Assembly (NCBI GenBank): GCA_949282385.1
Contig: CASDOP010000001.1
Coordinates: forward strand, 124,001 to 188,000
Direction: 5' to 3'
DNA: 64,000 bases
Source of the DNA: an uncultured Clostridia bacterium
GTDB lineage: Bacteria; Bacillota; Clostridia; Christensenellales; Borkfalkiaceae
Below are positions 1-10,326 of this stretch, piece by piece. A model generated the notes under the pieces. The model worked only from the letters and a program-made list of their open reading frames with translations, made no database searches and had not been told where the DNA came from. The first letter of the stretch is position 1. Every line of letters starts with the position of its first letter. Made by a program: the position numbers and the translations under genes.

Positions 1-1
1 A

Positions 2-2302
2 TCCGATGCGGAAGGCTATACCTTTGAAGAGCAAGCCAAGTATATGGATACATACGAGGCAAAACTCAACTCGCTACAATCAAAGTGGGAAGAACTTGCA
101 AACGACGAAGAAGGTTGGCTTGCTTTTAAAAAAGGTATGCTGGATATTGCCAGCGGCATACTTGATATTATTAAGTGGACGGGTGGATTAAAAACAGTAG
201 TATTAGCTCTTGGCACGGCAATTACCTTTGCTTTTGGCGATAAAATTATAAACAGCATTAAAACTTTTGTTTCTGCTTTAAAATCAGGCATTACAGCTGC
301 GCAGGGACTGCAAGCCGCATTAGGTTGGATAGGACTTGCGGCGACAGCAATATCAGCAATAGTGGGAGGTATTCAAACAGCAGCCGAAAAAGCAAAGCAA
401 GCGGCAGAAGAAGCACGACAAGCAGCATTAGATGCGTGGAGTGCTGTAGAAGAAAAAGCAAATGATTTAAGCGAATTATATGCTCAATACAAAGAATTAG
501 CAAATATAACCGATAAAACAGCAGAAGAGCAAAAAAATTGGGCGTCTATTCAAGAAAACATAATAGACCTTTTAGGCACGCAAGCTATTCAGCTTCAAGG
601 CTTAACCGAAGGCACGGAAGAATATCGGCAAAAGCTGGAAGAACTGACAAAAGAACAATTAAACTATTATACTTTAGTAGCGCAAGCCGCTGCCAATGCT
701 GCACAAGAAGAATTTGAGAACCAAAGTTTTAACAACACATTTACATATTATTCAGGAAAATCATCTTCTCCTTATGATCGTTGGGGAAATAAAGATACTT
801 TACGTCTTGATAATTTTTACTACGAAAAGACCGAAAACGCCGACATTTTTGAAGCAGCAAAAAATGCTGGGTTTGATATAAGTCGAGAATATGTAAAAAC
901 TTACAATAGCGAAAGAAATGCTCCGAGAAAAGTTTATGACAGCTTAAATCTAACTGGAAATACCTTTGAACAAGCTACGCAACTTGAAGAATTTGCAACT
1001 TGGCTTAATCAAGTTGGATATGGCAATACTGATGTCTTTAATGATGTTGTTGCTGCGTTAGAAGAAAGGAAAACGGCTATTGATGAATATTTAGATTCAA
1101 TAATTAAATCAGAATATTACGACTATATTAACCAAAACGGATTTATTGATACATCTACAGAGTTCAATGACGTTATCAATCAAATTATTCAAGTTACAGG
1201 GGCTACGGAGGAGTGGCGCGACGAAATTGAAAATGCCGTAGCATCATTAAGTGGATATAAAGAAATTATAGAAGACACTAATGATAAACTTGACGACCAA
1301 ATAACCAAAATTGAGTATTTAACTAATACTGCGCTTGAAAATCTTATTGATGCGTTAAACGAAGTTAAAAACGCCGAAGACGAAAGTTTAAAACTTGAAG
1401 AAAAAAAGCAAACCATAATAGAAAAACAAAACGATGTAATAAACAAACAAAATGATTTGCTTAAAGCTCAAAAAGCATTAGAAGATGCAAAAAATAATCG
1501 AGCAAACAAAGTTTTAAATGCTACGACAGGGCAATTTGAATATCAGGTAGACCAAAAAACTATACAAGATGCAGAAGAAGATGTTTCGGATGCGGAAGAA
1601 GATGTTGCAAATGCTCAAGAAAGCCTGCAAGATGCCATAAACAGTTTAAGCGAATACATAAAAGACGAAGCGTTTGATGCTGTTATAGATGAACTTGAAA
1701 GCGGAAATGCTACAAATGATAGCATACTTAGCATTATTAATAAATGGAAAAAAATTGCAGAAGACAGCTCCGTTGCAAATTACGAATGGTATGAAAAAGT
1801 AATAAACACCATAAAAGAAGTTTCAGGTGTTGATATTACAATAGTTACTTCCGATAATTCAGACGAAGACACGGACAGCACGGATGACACAAATTCTGGT
1901 GGAGGAATTACTGTTAGTAAAGGCGGCGGAGGAGGAAGCAAGTTTTCTTATAAATTATACCCCTATGACAATGGCGGTGTAGCAAACGGATTAGGGTATT
2001 TAGCTAAAGCAACAACTGAAGCGGAAAGCGTAAACAATCCAGAGTTGACGGCAAAAATCTTATCGCCAACAAGCAATGCCGAATTTGATAGATATGTGCA
2101 AGATATGGGAATTTTATTTGATACCGCCAAAAATTATTCTTCAGCAACGCCGCAAATTGTTAGCAATTTATCCAAAACGTCAACAAGCACGACCGATAAC
2201 AGCATAACAATTAATGGTGTAAAAATAGGCAACGATATGCTTCAAAAACCGTTAATTGAAGTATTAAGGGCAGTTAATAATTTAGTGCCGTCTAATAATT
2301 AA
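2..2302 (+). CDS. Phage tail tape measure protein, C-terminal part (truncated by window edge)
   Basis: The frame is open from base 2 and the first ATG, at 44, has no ribosome binding site, so the true start lies outside the window. The visible part is about 766 residues. It has hydrophobic helical stretches early on (LKTVVLALGTAI and an Ala/Gly-rich segment), long charged coiled-coil regions rich in Glu, Lys and Asn (around nt 1370-1660), a Gly-rich linker (KGGGGGSK) and a short C-terminal domain. This mix of membrane-like helices and coiled coil just upstream of tail-tip genes is typical of tape measure proteins, which set tail length and pass into the host on DNA ejection. Position, size and composition support the call; no sequence match was run. 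Confidence 0.8.
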   Translation, partial: SDAEGYTFEEQAKYMDTYEAKLNSLQSKWEELANDEEGWLAFKKGMLDIASGILDIIKWTGGLKTVVLALGTAITFAFGDKIINSIKTFVSALKSGITAAQGLQAALGWIGLAATAISAIVGGIQTAAEKAKQAAEEARQAALDAWSAVEEKANDLSELYAQYKELANITDKTAEEQKNWASIQENIIDLLGTQAIQLQGLTEGTEEYRQKLEELTKEQLNYYTLVAQAAANAAQEEFENQSFNNTFTYYSGKSSSPYDRWGNKDTLRLDNFYYEKTENADIFEAAKNAGFDISREYVKTYNSERNAPRKVYDSLNLTGNTFEQATQLEEFATWLNQVGYGNTDVFNDVVAALEERKTAIDEYLDSIIKSEYYDYINQNGFIDTSTEFNDVINQIIQVTGATEEWRDEIENAVASLSGYKEIIEDTNDKLDDQITKIEYLTNTALENLIDALNEVKNAEDESLKLEEKKQTIIEKQNDVINKQNDLLKAQKALEDAKNNRANKVLNATTGQFEYQVDQKTIQDAEEDVSDAEEDVANAQESLQDAINSLSEYIKDEAFDAVIDELESGNATNDSILSIINKWKKIAEDSSVANYEWYEKVINTIKEVSGVDITIVTSDNSDEDTDSTDDTNSGGGITVSKGGGGGSKFSYKLYPYDNGGVANGLGYLAKATTEAESVNNPELTAKILSPTSNAEFDRYVQDMGILFDTAKNYSSATPQIVSNLSKTSTSTTDNSITINGVKIGNDMLQKPLIEVLRAVNNLVPSNN

Positions 2303-2322
2303 AAAACAAGGAGGAATAAAAT

Positions 2323-5300
2323 ATGCTTTATGAGCCGACAAATGTAACACCTTCAATATTAACGCAAACGGGAACAGTTGCTGCGGCAGATAACGTCAAT
2401 ATTCAATGGCAGGTAAACGGCAATTCTGCTATGATAATGTTTCAAATTGATGTCTATACCGATGATGCAAACTCTACGCTTGTTTATTCGACAGGCGTAA
2501 TTACGCAAACGCCCACGCCATCTGTAACTTCTCAGCCGTACACACCAATGCCTTTTTACGGAAAAGATAATTTAGGTAATTATGTTACTTTTAATTATTA
2601 TCCGCCAGCAGATTGGGGCGAAGGAGGTTCTAATACTTTTAATTGGGGGCTAATTGATGGGGAAAGCTATAAATTTGTTATTACCCAATTTTATGCAGCA
2701 TCCACAAAAACTTTTATGCTTACGTTATCTTCAACCTTGTCAGCAAACTCAAGTTATTATTTTACTTGTACGCTTAACAATGTAATAACGTACGTATCTT
2801 TTGCAACGTCAAGCAATTTAACGTTTTTTTCGGAAAATTGTGTAATTTATGTGTCGTTAGCTAATCAAAGCGGATGGATAAAAGAAATTACTAACAATTA
2901 CCGTATAGAAACAAATGTTACTTTTGGATTTTCTTCTACCGCGCCGACAGAAGGAACAAACTTAAATGCAGCAACATTGCTTGCAAGCAATAATTTGTTT
3001 TATAATACTTATTTTACAGTACAAAATGCACCATCGGCAATTATTGCTCGAACAGCTCCAACATTAAGTATTAATTCAATAAGTACGCCCGTAACAGCTT
3101 CGGCGCAAACTTTTACAGCATCTTATCAGCAAGCACAAGAAGATTCGATTTTGTCAGTACAATGGCAGTTATACAATCAAAGTAATTTGTTAGATCCTAT
3201 TGATAATACAGGCGAAATTAATACAGCAATTTTAGAATATAGTTATAACGGATTATTTAATAATGAAAATTATCAGTTGATTTGCTCCGTAACAACACAA
3301 AATAATGTAACGGTAAGCGCATCTTTATCTTTTGGCGTAGCATACACGCAACAATCTTACACGGGAAGTTTTGAAATAACACCTATATGCAGAGACAATA
3401 GCAATTATTTAGAATGGAATGCCGTAATGGTTATTCCCGGAACAGCAAATCCTGAAAATGGATATTCCATTACAAGCGGAACTTTAAATTTGGCTTCAGA
3501 TACAACCATTACTTGGAACTCTGTTTATAATGAACCAAACCAACAAGAAAATTTAAATATTTCTACGCCGTGGAATCTGGTATGGTCTGGCACTTATCCT
3601 CAAACTTCTACTGCGTATATAAACGACATTAAAGTTAGTAATCAATTTCTTAATCAAGAAGTCAATGCGGCGACATTTAGTCCAGATGGCAGTTTGCTTG
3701 TGTTAGGCGGCAATTTTAGCGGCTATGCAAGCGTATTTAGTGTAAGCGGTACGGAACTTACTTACATAGGAAATATTACTAAAAATGGTGTGGATCTTTC
3801 GATTTTTGCATATGCGGCAACATTTAGTCCAGATGGCAGCTTGCTTGTGCTGGGCGGTTATTTTAGCGGCTACGCAAGCGTATTCAGCGTAAGCGGTACA
3901 ACCATTACTTATGTTGGCGATATTACAAAAAATGGCACTCCTTTAAGCGGAGCAGTTTATACAGCGACATTTAGTTCGGATGGCAGCTCGCTTGTGTTAG
4001 GCGGCAATTTTAGCGGCTACGCAAGCGTATTTAGTGTAAGCGGTACAACCATTACTTATGTTGGCGATATTACAAAAAATGGCACTCCTTTAAATGGTGC
4101 AGTTTATTCTTCTGCAATAGGCGAAATAGATAATTATAAATATTTAATTTTAGGCGGAGAATTTAATGGCTACGCAAGCGGGTTTAGTGTAAGCGGCAAT
4201 ACAATTACTTATCTTGGAGATATAACCAAAAACAGTATTCCTTTAAGCGGAGCAGTTTATTCCGCAGCGTTTTACTTTAATGTTTACTTTGCAATCGGTG
4301 GCAATTTTAGTGGATATGCAAGTATTTTCAGTATAAACGGAATAGGCACAAGCAATATTGAATTTGAATACATACAAGATTTTACAAAAAACAACACGCC
4401 ATTAGATGGTCGCGTTAATTCAATAGCAGTTTCTTCCGATAGTTACTCTATTGTGTTAGGCGGTTATTTTAGCGGATGCGCAAGTTTATTTGCTACAACT
4501 ATTTATAGCGTTTATTACATATCTGACATAACAAAAAGCGGTACTATTCTTAGTGGAGGAGTATTAACGGCCGCATTTAATAGTGTGGAAAATATAGTAT
4601 TAGGCGGAACTTTTAGCAATTACGCAGCTTGGTGGAAATATGTAATTCCGCCTACGCATAATTTATTTAGTCTTCCAAATTTAAATATTGCTGTAGCGTA
4701 TAATAATCAAACAATAACAGTATCTGTAAATAATAATATTGTAGAAACATTTAAAATGTATCTTGCAAGCAATTATTACCCTAATCATTTAATAATTAAA
4801 TTAGAGCCGTCTTCAATTTATCTTTATATGCACTACAATGAAATGTTTTTAGGAGCTCAATCAGCATCTCTTTCTTATACACAGCAAAACTTAACAAATT
4901 TACAAATTGACGGACCTCAATCTTGTGATTATATTGCTGTTTTTTTAGGCGACAAAATTTCTTATTTATCAGGACAACTTTCTGATGCAAATTTTGTTCC
5001 TGAATGGGGAAGCACAAATTATAATTTAGCACTTCTTGCAAATTTTGTATATGGATTAGATGGAGGAACAGGAACTTCTTCAAGTAAAGGATTTTATGTT
5101 TTTAGACGGTTAGCAAATAAATCTAACAGTATTGCTGTTGCACAATTAGCATCAAATATTACGCAATTAAAAGATTACGGCATAAAAAGCGGCGAAAGTT
5201 ATGTGTACGATTTTTATGTATATGACTCAAACGGCGCATTTATGGGTGTTGTTTCAAATGAAGAAACTCCCGTAACACAATGCTTTAACAAGTTTTCTTT

Positions 5301-6045
5301 GCTTGCAACCGAATATAATCAGGCTGATGGATGCTACCACGTTGTAAAAGAATATCAGTTTTCTTGCAATATTCAGGATATGACAATATCCAACAATAGC
5401 AACAAAACTTATGTGCAAAACTTTACCCCTTATCCTACGGTATTTAAGTCGACGGCTAATTACGCAAGCGGCACGTTGCAAGCTTTAATCGGTTTTGTGG
5501 ATAAAGAAGCATATCAGTATTGGGACAGTACGGCTTTAATGGACGAGCTTAACGGACTTTCTACTTCCGACTATACAATGTTTTTACGCGATATGAAAGG
5601 GCATTTGTGGATGGTAGATGTCGGCACGGTGCAGCAAACCGTAACACAAAAAACTCTGCAAATGCAAGTAACAATATCATTGCCGTGGACTGAAATCGGA
5701 AGTACAGAAGGCGTGTCAATTATTCAAACACCCAAAGATGCAGGCTGGAACAACGGCACAGAAGTGCTTGACGTTTTGCTTGACGTTAATGTCGCCACAG
5801 GTCAACTTGAAGTTACTTATCCTTATCCTTATTATGGCACGACTTTCTCTTTGGATGCAACGGGTAAACTGTTAATAGCTTCTACGCCAATAGATGTAAC
5901 GCCGCCTACATTTACGCTGTCGGACGTTGCGCAGCAGCCTACTGACGGTCAATTAAGTGCGACCGTAACGCAGTCTGCAACAACGTCAACCACAACGCAA
6001 AATCAAACTTTAACGCAGGCATTGACGGCAGACAAAGAGGAGTAA
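2323..6045 (+). CDS. Large tail protein with seven propeller-like repeats
   Basis: 1240 residues, preceded by AAGGAGG, 20 nt after the tape measure. Residues about 1-440 look like beta-rich, Ig/FN3-type modules. Residues about 447-774 hold seven successive repeats of about 50 residues. Each has a blade-like core such as AATFSPDGSLLVLGGNFSGY followed by ASVFSVSG and a DITKNGTPLSGAV linker; the later copies are diverged. Seven such repeats suggest a seven-bladed beta-propeller. The last 450 residues resemble a distal tail or baseplate hub: a conserved beta domain, then a Thr/Gln-rich tail. It sits between the tape measure and a baseplate gene, where distal-tail proteins are encoded. A host-surface binding role for the propeller is inference. 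Confidence 0.7.
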   Translation: MLYEPTNVTPSILTQTGTVAAADNVNIQWQVNGNSAMIMFQIDVYTDDANSTLVYSTGVITQTPTPSVTSQPYTPMPFYGKDNLGNYVTFNYYPPADWGEGGSNTFNWGLIDGESYKFVITQFYAASTKTFMLTLSSTLSANSSYYFTCTLNNVITYVSFATSSNLTFFSENCVIYVSLANQSGWIKEITNNYRIETNVTFGFSSTAPTEGTNLNAATLLASNNLFYNTYFTVQNAPSAIIARTAPTLSINSISTPVTASAQTFTASYQQAQEDSILSVQWQLYNQSNLLDPIDNTGEINTAILEYSYNGLFNNENYQLICSVTTQNNVTVSASLSFGVAYTQQSYTGSFEITPICRDNSNYLEWNAVMVIPGTANPENGYSITSGTLNLASDTTITWNSVYNEPNQQENLNISTPWNLVWSGTYPQTSTAYINDIKVSNQFLNQEVNAATFSPDGSLLVLGGNFSGYASVFSVSGTELTYIGNITKNGVDLSIFAYAATFSPDGSLLVLGGYFSGYASVFSVSGTTITYVGDITKNGTPLSGAVYTATFSSDGSSLVLGGNFSGYASVFSVSGTTITYVGDITKNGTPLNGAVYSSAIGEIDNYKYLILGGEFNGYASGFSVSGNTITYLGDITKNSIPLSGAVYSAAFYFNVYFAIGGNFSGYASIFSINGIGTSNIEFEYIQDFTKNNTPLDGRVNSIAVSSDSYSIVLGGYFSGCASLFATTIYSVYYISDITKSGTILSGGVLTAAFNSVENIVLGGTFSNYAAWWKYVIPPTHNLFSLPNLNIAVAYNNQTITVSVNNNIVETFKMYLASNYYPNHLIIKLEPSSIYLYMHYNEMFLGAQSASLSYTQQNLTNLQIDGPQSCDYIAVFLGDKISYLSGQLSDANFVPEWGSTNYNLALLANFVYGLDGGTGTSSSKGFYVFRRLANKSNSIAVAQLASNITQLKDYGIKSGESYVYDFYVYDSNGAFMGVVSNEETPVTQCFNKFSLLATEYNQADGCYHVVKEYQFSCNIQDMTISNNSNKTYVQNFTPYPTVFKSTANYASGTLQALIGFVDKEAYQYWDSTALMDELNGLSTSDYTMFLRDMKGHLWMVDVGTVQQTVTQKTLQMQVTISLPWTEIGSTEGVSIIQTPKDAGWNNGTEVLDVLLDVNVATGQLEVTYPYPYYGTTFSLDATGKLLIASTPIDVTPPTFTLSDVAQQPTDGQLSATVTQSATTSTTTQNQTLTQALTADKEE
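3661..4644 (+). repeat. Seven in-frame tandem repeats of about 150 bp inside the tail gene
   Basis: Repeat units start near 3661, 3808, 3958, 4108, 4258, 4414 and 4564. The second and third are almost identical in protein and close in DNA (both read SGYASVFSVSGTTITYVGDI), while the outer ones are diverged. The period of about 50 codons matches one propeller blade. Recent duplication of the central blades is likely. Confidence 0.8.
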
Positions 6046-6052
6046 TTGCAAT

Positions 6053-7360
6053 ATGGCTACACAAGCTCAATATCAACAATATTTACAAATACTGGCTAAC
6101 CCCAACAAAATAGAAAAAATTGTACAGTTAGATTTTTTAAACGATGACGGCACGGTAGCCTTTGTAATAGATAACGAATATAAAAAAGGCTATGGCGGCA
6201 ATTCAAGTTTAAGCCGCGCGTTTTTGCAAGACGGATCGCTTGACGTGTCGTTGCAAAACGGTAAACGTCGGCAAGCCAGCGTTTACTTTGAAAATCTTGA
6301 CAGACAATTTGACTTTAATGTAAATCACTTATGGATGGGGCAAAAAATACGCATTAAAGCAGGGCTTGTATTACCCGACGGATATAAGTATTATTTACCG
6401 CAAGGCGTGTTTTATATCAATTCTCCGCAATTAGGTTGGAAGCCCAATTCCCGAAAACAAAACTATACCTTAATAGATAAATGGGGGTATGTGGACGGAA
6501 CATTATTCGGAAAATTGCGCGACACTTATATAGTCCCCGTTGGCAACAACATATTTCAAGCAATGCAAGCAGTTTTGCAAACTTCAAAATACACTTTAAA
6601 TGCAACTACCAATTCTCTGCAAATGATAGACAACATTACGCCGTTGTTTACTAATTACTACAACAACCGCACTACTACAAGCAACGGACAAGTATATTTA
6701 AACACGGAAGTGCCGTATCAAATTACGGTTGAATATGGTAAAAATTTTTCAGACATATTGTTGGCGTTAAATGACCTTATTGCAGGTTGGATAGGTTACG
6801 ATGCTACGGGCAAAATGACCGTGTTGCCTTCCGAAAACGACATTGCAGACCAAACTAAACCTATTCAATGGGAATTTACCACAACAAGTCCGACATTTTT
6901 AGGACTTGATGAAACTTCGGATATAAGCCAAGTTTTTAACGAATACACGATAGTGGGTGAAGCGTTAGACAGCACGGTTGCACCCGTAGGCAGAGCAATT
7001 AACAACGATGCAACAAGCGACACAAGCATTGGCAGGATAGGGCGCAAATCGCAGATTGAAAGCGCAAGCGGATATTATACCAAAGAACAATGCGCGGCTC
7101 TTGCGGCGTTTAAATTAAAGCGGTCTACGGTATTGCAAAAATCGGTTACTTTTTCCAGCACGCCAATGTTTCACTTGCAAGAAAATAACCTTATAACGGT
7201 TAAACGAACAGACAAAAGCGGTGCGCCGATTGAAAGACATTTAATACAGTCTTTTAGCTTGCCGTTTTCTCAAACAGGGCAAATGTCAATAACCGCCACA
7301 TCGGTTACAGACTACCCTAACATTACAATCGAGGAGGTAAATTATGGCATTATATCCTGA
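6053..7360 (+). CDS. Phage baseplate or tail-hub protein
   Basis: 435 residues, starting 8 nt after the previous stop with GAGGAG upstream. The N-terminal third has the pattern of tail-hub proteins that describe a ring of beta strands (KIEKIVQLDFLNDDGTVAF, then WMGQKIRIKAGL and LPQGVFYINSP). The rest is alternating strands with a late ENNLITVKRTDKSG segment. Similar proteins in siphophages of Firmicutes sit after the distal tail protein and before the fibre genes, as here. The exact subfamily is not recognised. Its end overlaps the next gene by 17 nt, suggesting translational coupling. Confidence 0.6.
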   Translation: MATQAQYQQYLQILANPNKIEKIVQLDFLNDDGTVAFVIDNEYKKGYGGNSSLSRAFLQDGSLDVSLQNGKRRQASVYFENLDRQFDFNVNHLWMGQKIRIKAGLVLPDGYKYYLPQGVFYINSPQLGWKPNSRKQNYTLIDKWGYVDGTLFGKLRDTYIVPVGNNIFQAMQAVLQTSKYTLNATTNSLQMIDNITPLFTNYYNNRTTTSNGQVYLNTEVPYQITVEYGKNFSDILLALNDLIAGWIGYDATGKMTVLPSENDIADQTKPIQWEFTTTSPTFLGLDETSDISQVFNEYTIVGEALDSTVAPVGRAINNDATSDTSIGRIGRKSQIESASGYYTKEQCAALAAFKLKRSTVLQKSVTFSSTPMFHLQENNLITVKRTDKSGAPIERHLIQSFSLPFSQTGQMSITATSVTDYPNITIEEVNYGIIS

Positions 7361-7652
7361 AGCACAGCAAGTAAAACAACTTCTTACAGAGCTTGTTAAT
7401 AATTGTATTGATAATAACGAAACAATTAAATCGTGCATAAAAGCTCGTCGCGCGGTAGTAACAACCGCCGCAAACACAAGCGTAGCAAATAAGGTGGGAG
7501 TTACAATTATAGGCGATAATACCGAAATATTTTTGCCATATAATTCAACCTTTACGGCAACGCAGCTTGTACCCAACACATTAGTATCAGTTTGGTATAG
7601 TTACAGCCTTAATAACGGCATTGTAATGAAAAACGCAAGGTGGACTAATTAA
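7344..7652 (+). CDS. Small phage tail-region protein
   Basis: 102 residues, starting inside the end of the preceding gene behind a strong GAGGAGG. An N-terminal helix (QQVKQLLTELVNNCIDNN) precedes a beta-rich half containing GVTIIGDNTEIFLPYN. The layout of one helix plus a small OB-like or beta-sandwich domain suggests a tail accessory or fibre-adaptor protein. I do not recognise a family. Confidence 0.55.
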   Translation: MALYPEAQQVKQLLTELVNNCIDNNETIKSCIKARRAVVTTAANTSVANKVGVTIIGDNTEIFLPYNSTFTATQLVPNTLVSVWYSYSLNNGIVMKNARWTN

Positions 7653-7699
7653 CAGACAATTTTTAATAAAAAAATAATTATTATCAAGGAGAAAAATTG

Positions 7700-10210
7700 A
7701 TGGCTAATTCAACAACACAAGTTATTGGCACCGTGGCAGTAGTGCCTATGGGCGCGTGGAACGCAACAACAACCTATCAAAAATTAAATGCGGTACGCCT
7801 TAACAACACAACTTATATGGCTACTCAACAAAATCAAAACATTCAGCCGGGCATAACCGCAGGATGGGACACCGTTTGGATGACTATTGCCGCCGATGGC
7901 GTGGACGCGCTTTTGCCGCAAGAAATAATGACTACAACAACCGTACCCGTTGTACAATCAACTTTAACAACTTCGGCAGAGCAGTTTAATCGTGTGCCTA
8001 TACAAGGCGAAACTTTTATTCAGCAATATGCAGGTGTCGGCACATTGTTAGGCAGGTCGTGGATTACAAACAATACCGTGCAGACGGTTGCTACCACAAT
8101 TACCGTGCTTATTACGCAAGTGTTTGAAACTACGGGTGCAACGGGACCGCAAGGCGAGCAAGGAATTACGGGTAAATCTTTAACCGATAAAGGCTTGTGG
8201 AGCGCAACGGCAACTTATGTCAACAATACGCAAGAACAAGATTTTGTAACCTATAACGGCTCGACTTATCGCGTTGCAAATACGCAGACAAGCGTAACGG
8301 GAGTAGTACCGACAAATACCACATATTGGACTTTAATGGCAAGTCAAGGCGTTGCAGGCGATGGCGCAGGAAATTTATACGCAACAAATCCGACAGGTCT
8401 TACGGCAGGAACGCAGTATGTTTTAGTGCCGTCCACACCATTGCCCGATGGCACCAGTGGCGCAGTAAGCGTTGAAATGCAGGAAATAAACTACTTATCG
8501 CCTTTTGACGTGGATTGCGACCACGAGTATGAAATAACGGGTTACACGGGCGACGAAACCAACGCCGAAATTCCCGAAACTTGTCAGGTGACGGTCAGTA
8601 AGATACAAGGTCAAACGGCGACGGTTAGCCCGAATTTGCTGAATATTGCGGACGTAGCAGGAACAACTACGAACGGCATAACTTATTCAATTACTAACGG
8701 CGTTATAACGCTTAACGGAACGGCTACTGCTTATTTAGAAATTTATTTAGTAAGCAATGTCAATTATGTTATAGGTAATTATAGCATTGCGGCAAATAAT
8801 AATTTTTCTGCCAACGAAAACACTGTAATTTTTTTTGATAGTGCGGTTGGCAATGTTGCTAAAATAACATTAAATAATAGCAACTCTTTTGTTAGCTTTA
8901 ATGCTACTAACCCTATTACAATTATTAAGCTGGCTGTATCAGCTAATGCCACGTTTAGCAATGCAACATTTTCTCCCATGCTTGTTAAAGGCACATACAC
9001 CGCCGACACAATGCCGCCTTTTCAGCCGTTTAATAACAATTTGACAAATAGCAAGGTGGAGTGCGTGTTGAGTACTGGAAAGAATTTGCTTGACTTGCCC
9101 GCAACTTACAGCGCAACAAAGGGCGGCGTTACACTCTCATTAAATAATGGTTTATTTACATTAATAGGTACAGCTACTGGTGGAGCTTATTTTGAAATTC
9201 CTCTTAACACCCTTATAAACGCAAATTATCCTATACCTTTGACACTTTCAAGAAGTCAATCTTGGCAAGGCAATATGGCTCTTGATGGAAATGCTTCAAA
9301 TTCGTTAATAGCAATAGGTTGGAACGCAACAAGCGCAACTATAAACAATCAATTAACTGACAATATAACAAAATTAGTGCTTGACGTTGCAAGCGGGCAA
9401 ACAGTTAACCTTACATTTAATGTAATGCTTAATTACGGCTCAACTGCCGAAGAGTACACTCCTTACATTTCTGACACTACTTTTGCCATTAACAAAGAAA
9501 TATCGCAGTTTGGCAGTATTGACAACACCACAGGTCAGTATGTGGAATACGGCGTACTCCCTGCAAGCTCGTTGCCTACCACAAACTGGAGCGAAACATT
9601 TACTTTGGCTTTGCCTGCTAACGCAACAAACGCAGTATTTAACGACGCGCATTTCTCCGTGCAGAACGGCGTTATACAAGCAACGGGTTTTGACAGCGTG
9701 TCTGCCATAACCGACTATATAACAGCTAACAATGTGCAGTATCTGTATAACAGCACCACGCCGACAGCGCAGGGCACTATTGACTTGCCCGCAGGCTATT
9801 CGGTATGGTTGGGCGGCTTACAGCAACAGGTCATTGACGGCGATTATCTGCCGTACATAATCAGCAAAGTTTATCCCATAAGCATTGCAGACCAAACCAA
9901 GCGCAATGTTATTGTTGACCGTCAGCAACAAGTACTTATTGATAACAATACAGCAGATATTCAAGCCTTACAAACACAGATGGCAGATGCCGCAATGTTA
10001 GGCACAGCAATAGCAAGTTTTAACGGAAGTGGTACGGGTACAATAACTTCGGGAACATTGCCCGACAATACCTTATATGTTATTTGCGTTCCTAACGCAG
10101 ACACTACAACGCCGCCGTTTGTAGCACGCGCAAGCGGCACAACGCTTTACACTTCAAGTAATTACAACGGTACAAATGTTGCGCTTTATGCGGTTTCGCA
10201 AGCATCGTAA
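7700..10210 (+). CDS. Phage tail fibre / receptor-binding protein
   Basis: 836 residues from the ATG at 7700, behind AAGGAGAAAAATTG. Two copies of a CBM5/12-like motif are visible: WNATTTYQKLNAVRLNNTTY near residue 15 and WSATATYVNNTQEQDFVTYN near residue 170. They flank a short collagen-like stretch (GATGPQGEQGITG), a common hinge in fibres. Two further repeated modules begin NLLNIADVAG and NLLDLPATYS and look like jelly-roll domains. The last ORF of the rightward late operon, followed by a hairpin, fits a host-recognition fibre. Binding to cell-wall sugar is inferred from the CBM-like motifs. Confidence 0.75.
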   Translation: MANSTTQVIGTVAVVPMGAWNATTTYQKLNAVRLNNTTYMATQQNQNIQPGITAGWDTVWMTIAADGVDALLPQEIMTTTTVPVVQSTLTTSAEQFNRVPIQGETFIQQYAGVGTLLGRSWITNNTVQTVATTITVLITQVFETTGATGPQGEQGITGKSLTDKGLWSATATYVNNTQEQDFVTYNGSTYRVANTQTSVTGVVPTNTTYWTLMASQGVAGDGAGNLYATNPTGLTAGTQYVLVPSTPLPDGTSGAVSVEMQEINYLSPFDVDCDHEYEITGYTGDETNAEIPETCQVTVSKIQGQTATVSPNLLNIADVAGTTTNGITYSITNGVITLNGTATAYLEIYLVSNVNYVIGNYSIAANNNFSANENTVIFFDSAVGNVAKITLNNSNSFVSFNATNPITIIKLAVSANATFSNATFSPMLVKGTYTADTMPPFQPFNNNLTNSKVECVLSTGKNLLDLPATYSATKGGVTLSLNNGLFTLIGTATGGAYFEIPLNTLINANYPIPLTLSRSQSWQGNMALDGNASNSLIAIGWNATSATINNQLTDNITKLVLDVASGQTVNLTFNVMLNYGSTAEEYTPYISDTTFAINKEISQFGSIDNTTGQYVEYGVLPASSLPTTNWSETFTLALPANATNAVFNDAHFSVQNGVIQATGFDSVSAITDYITANNVQYLYNSTTPTAQGTIDLPAGYSVWLGGLQQQVIDGDYLPYIISKVYPISIADQTKRNVIVDRQQQVLIDNNTADIQALQTQMADAAMLGTAIASFNGSGTGTITSGTLPDNTLYVICVPNADTTTPPFVARASGTTLYTSSNYNGTNVALYAVSQAS

Positions 10211-10240
10211 AAATATTTAATTATTTGTCTTTAAAATAAA

Positions 10241-10286
10241 GAAAAAAATACCGCCAGCGGCTTTGTAAATATGCCGCTGGCGGTAT
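10241..10286 (-). terminator. Terminator between convergent tail and integrase operons
   Basis: A perfect 14-bp stem (10248-10261 with 10273-10286) closes an 11-nt loop. On the minus strand it is followed by seven T residues, so it is a strong Rho-independent terminator for the leftward integrase transcript. It may also stop rightward late transcription, where the T tract is weak. Confidence 0.85.
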
Positions 10287-10326
10287 CATTTATAACACAA
10301 TATATCTTATTTGCAATATATTTATT

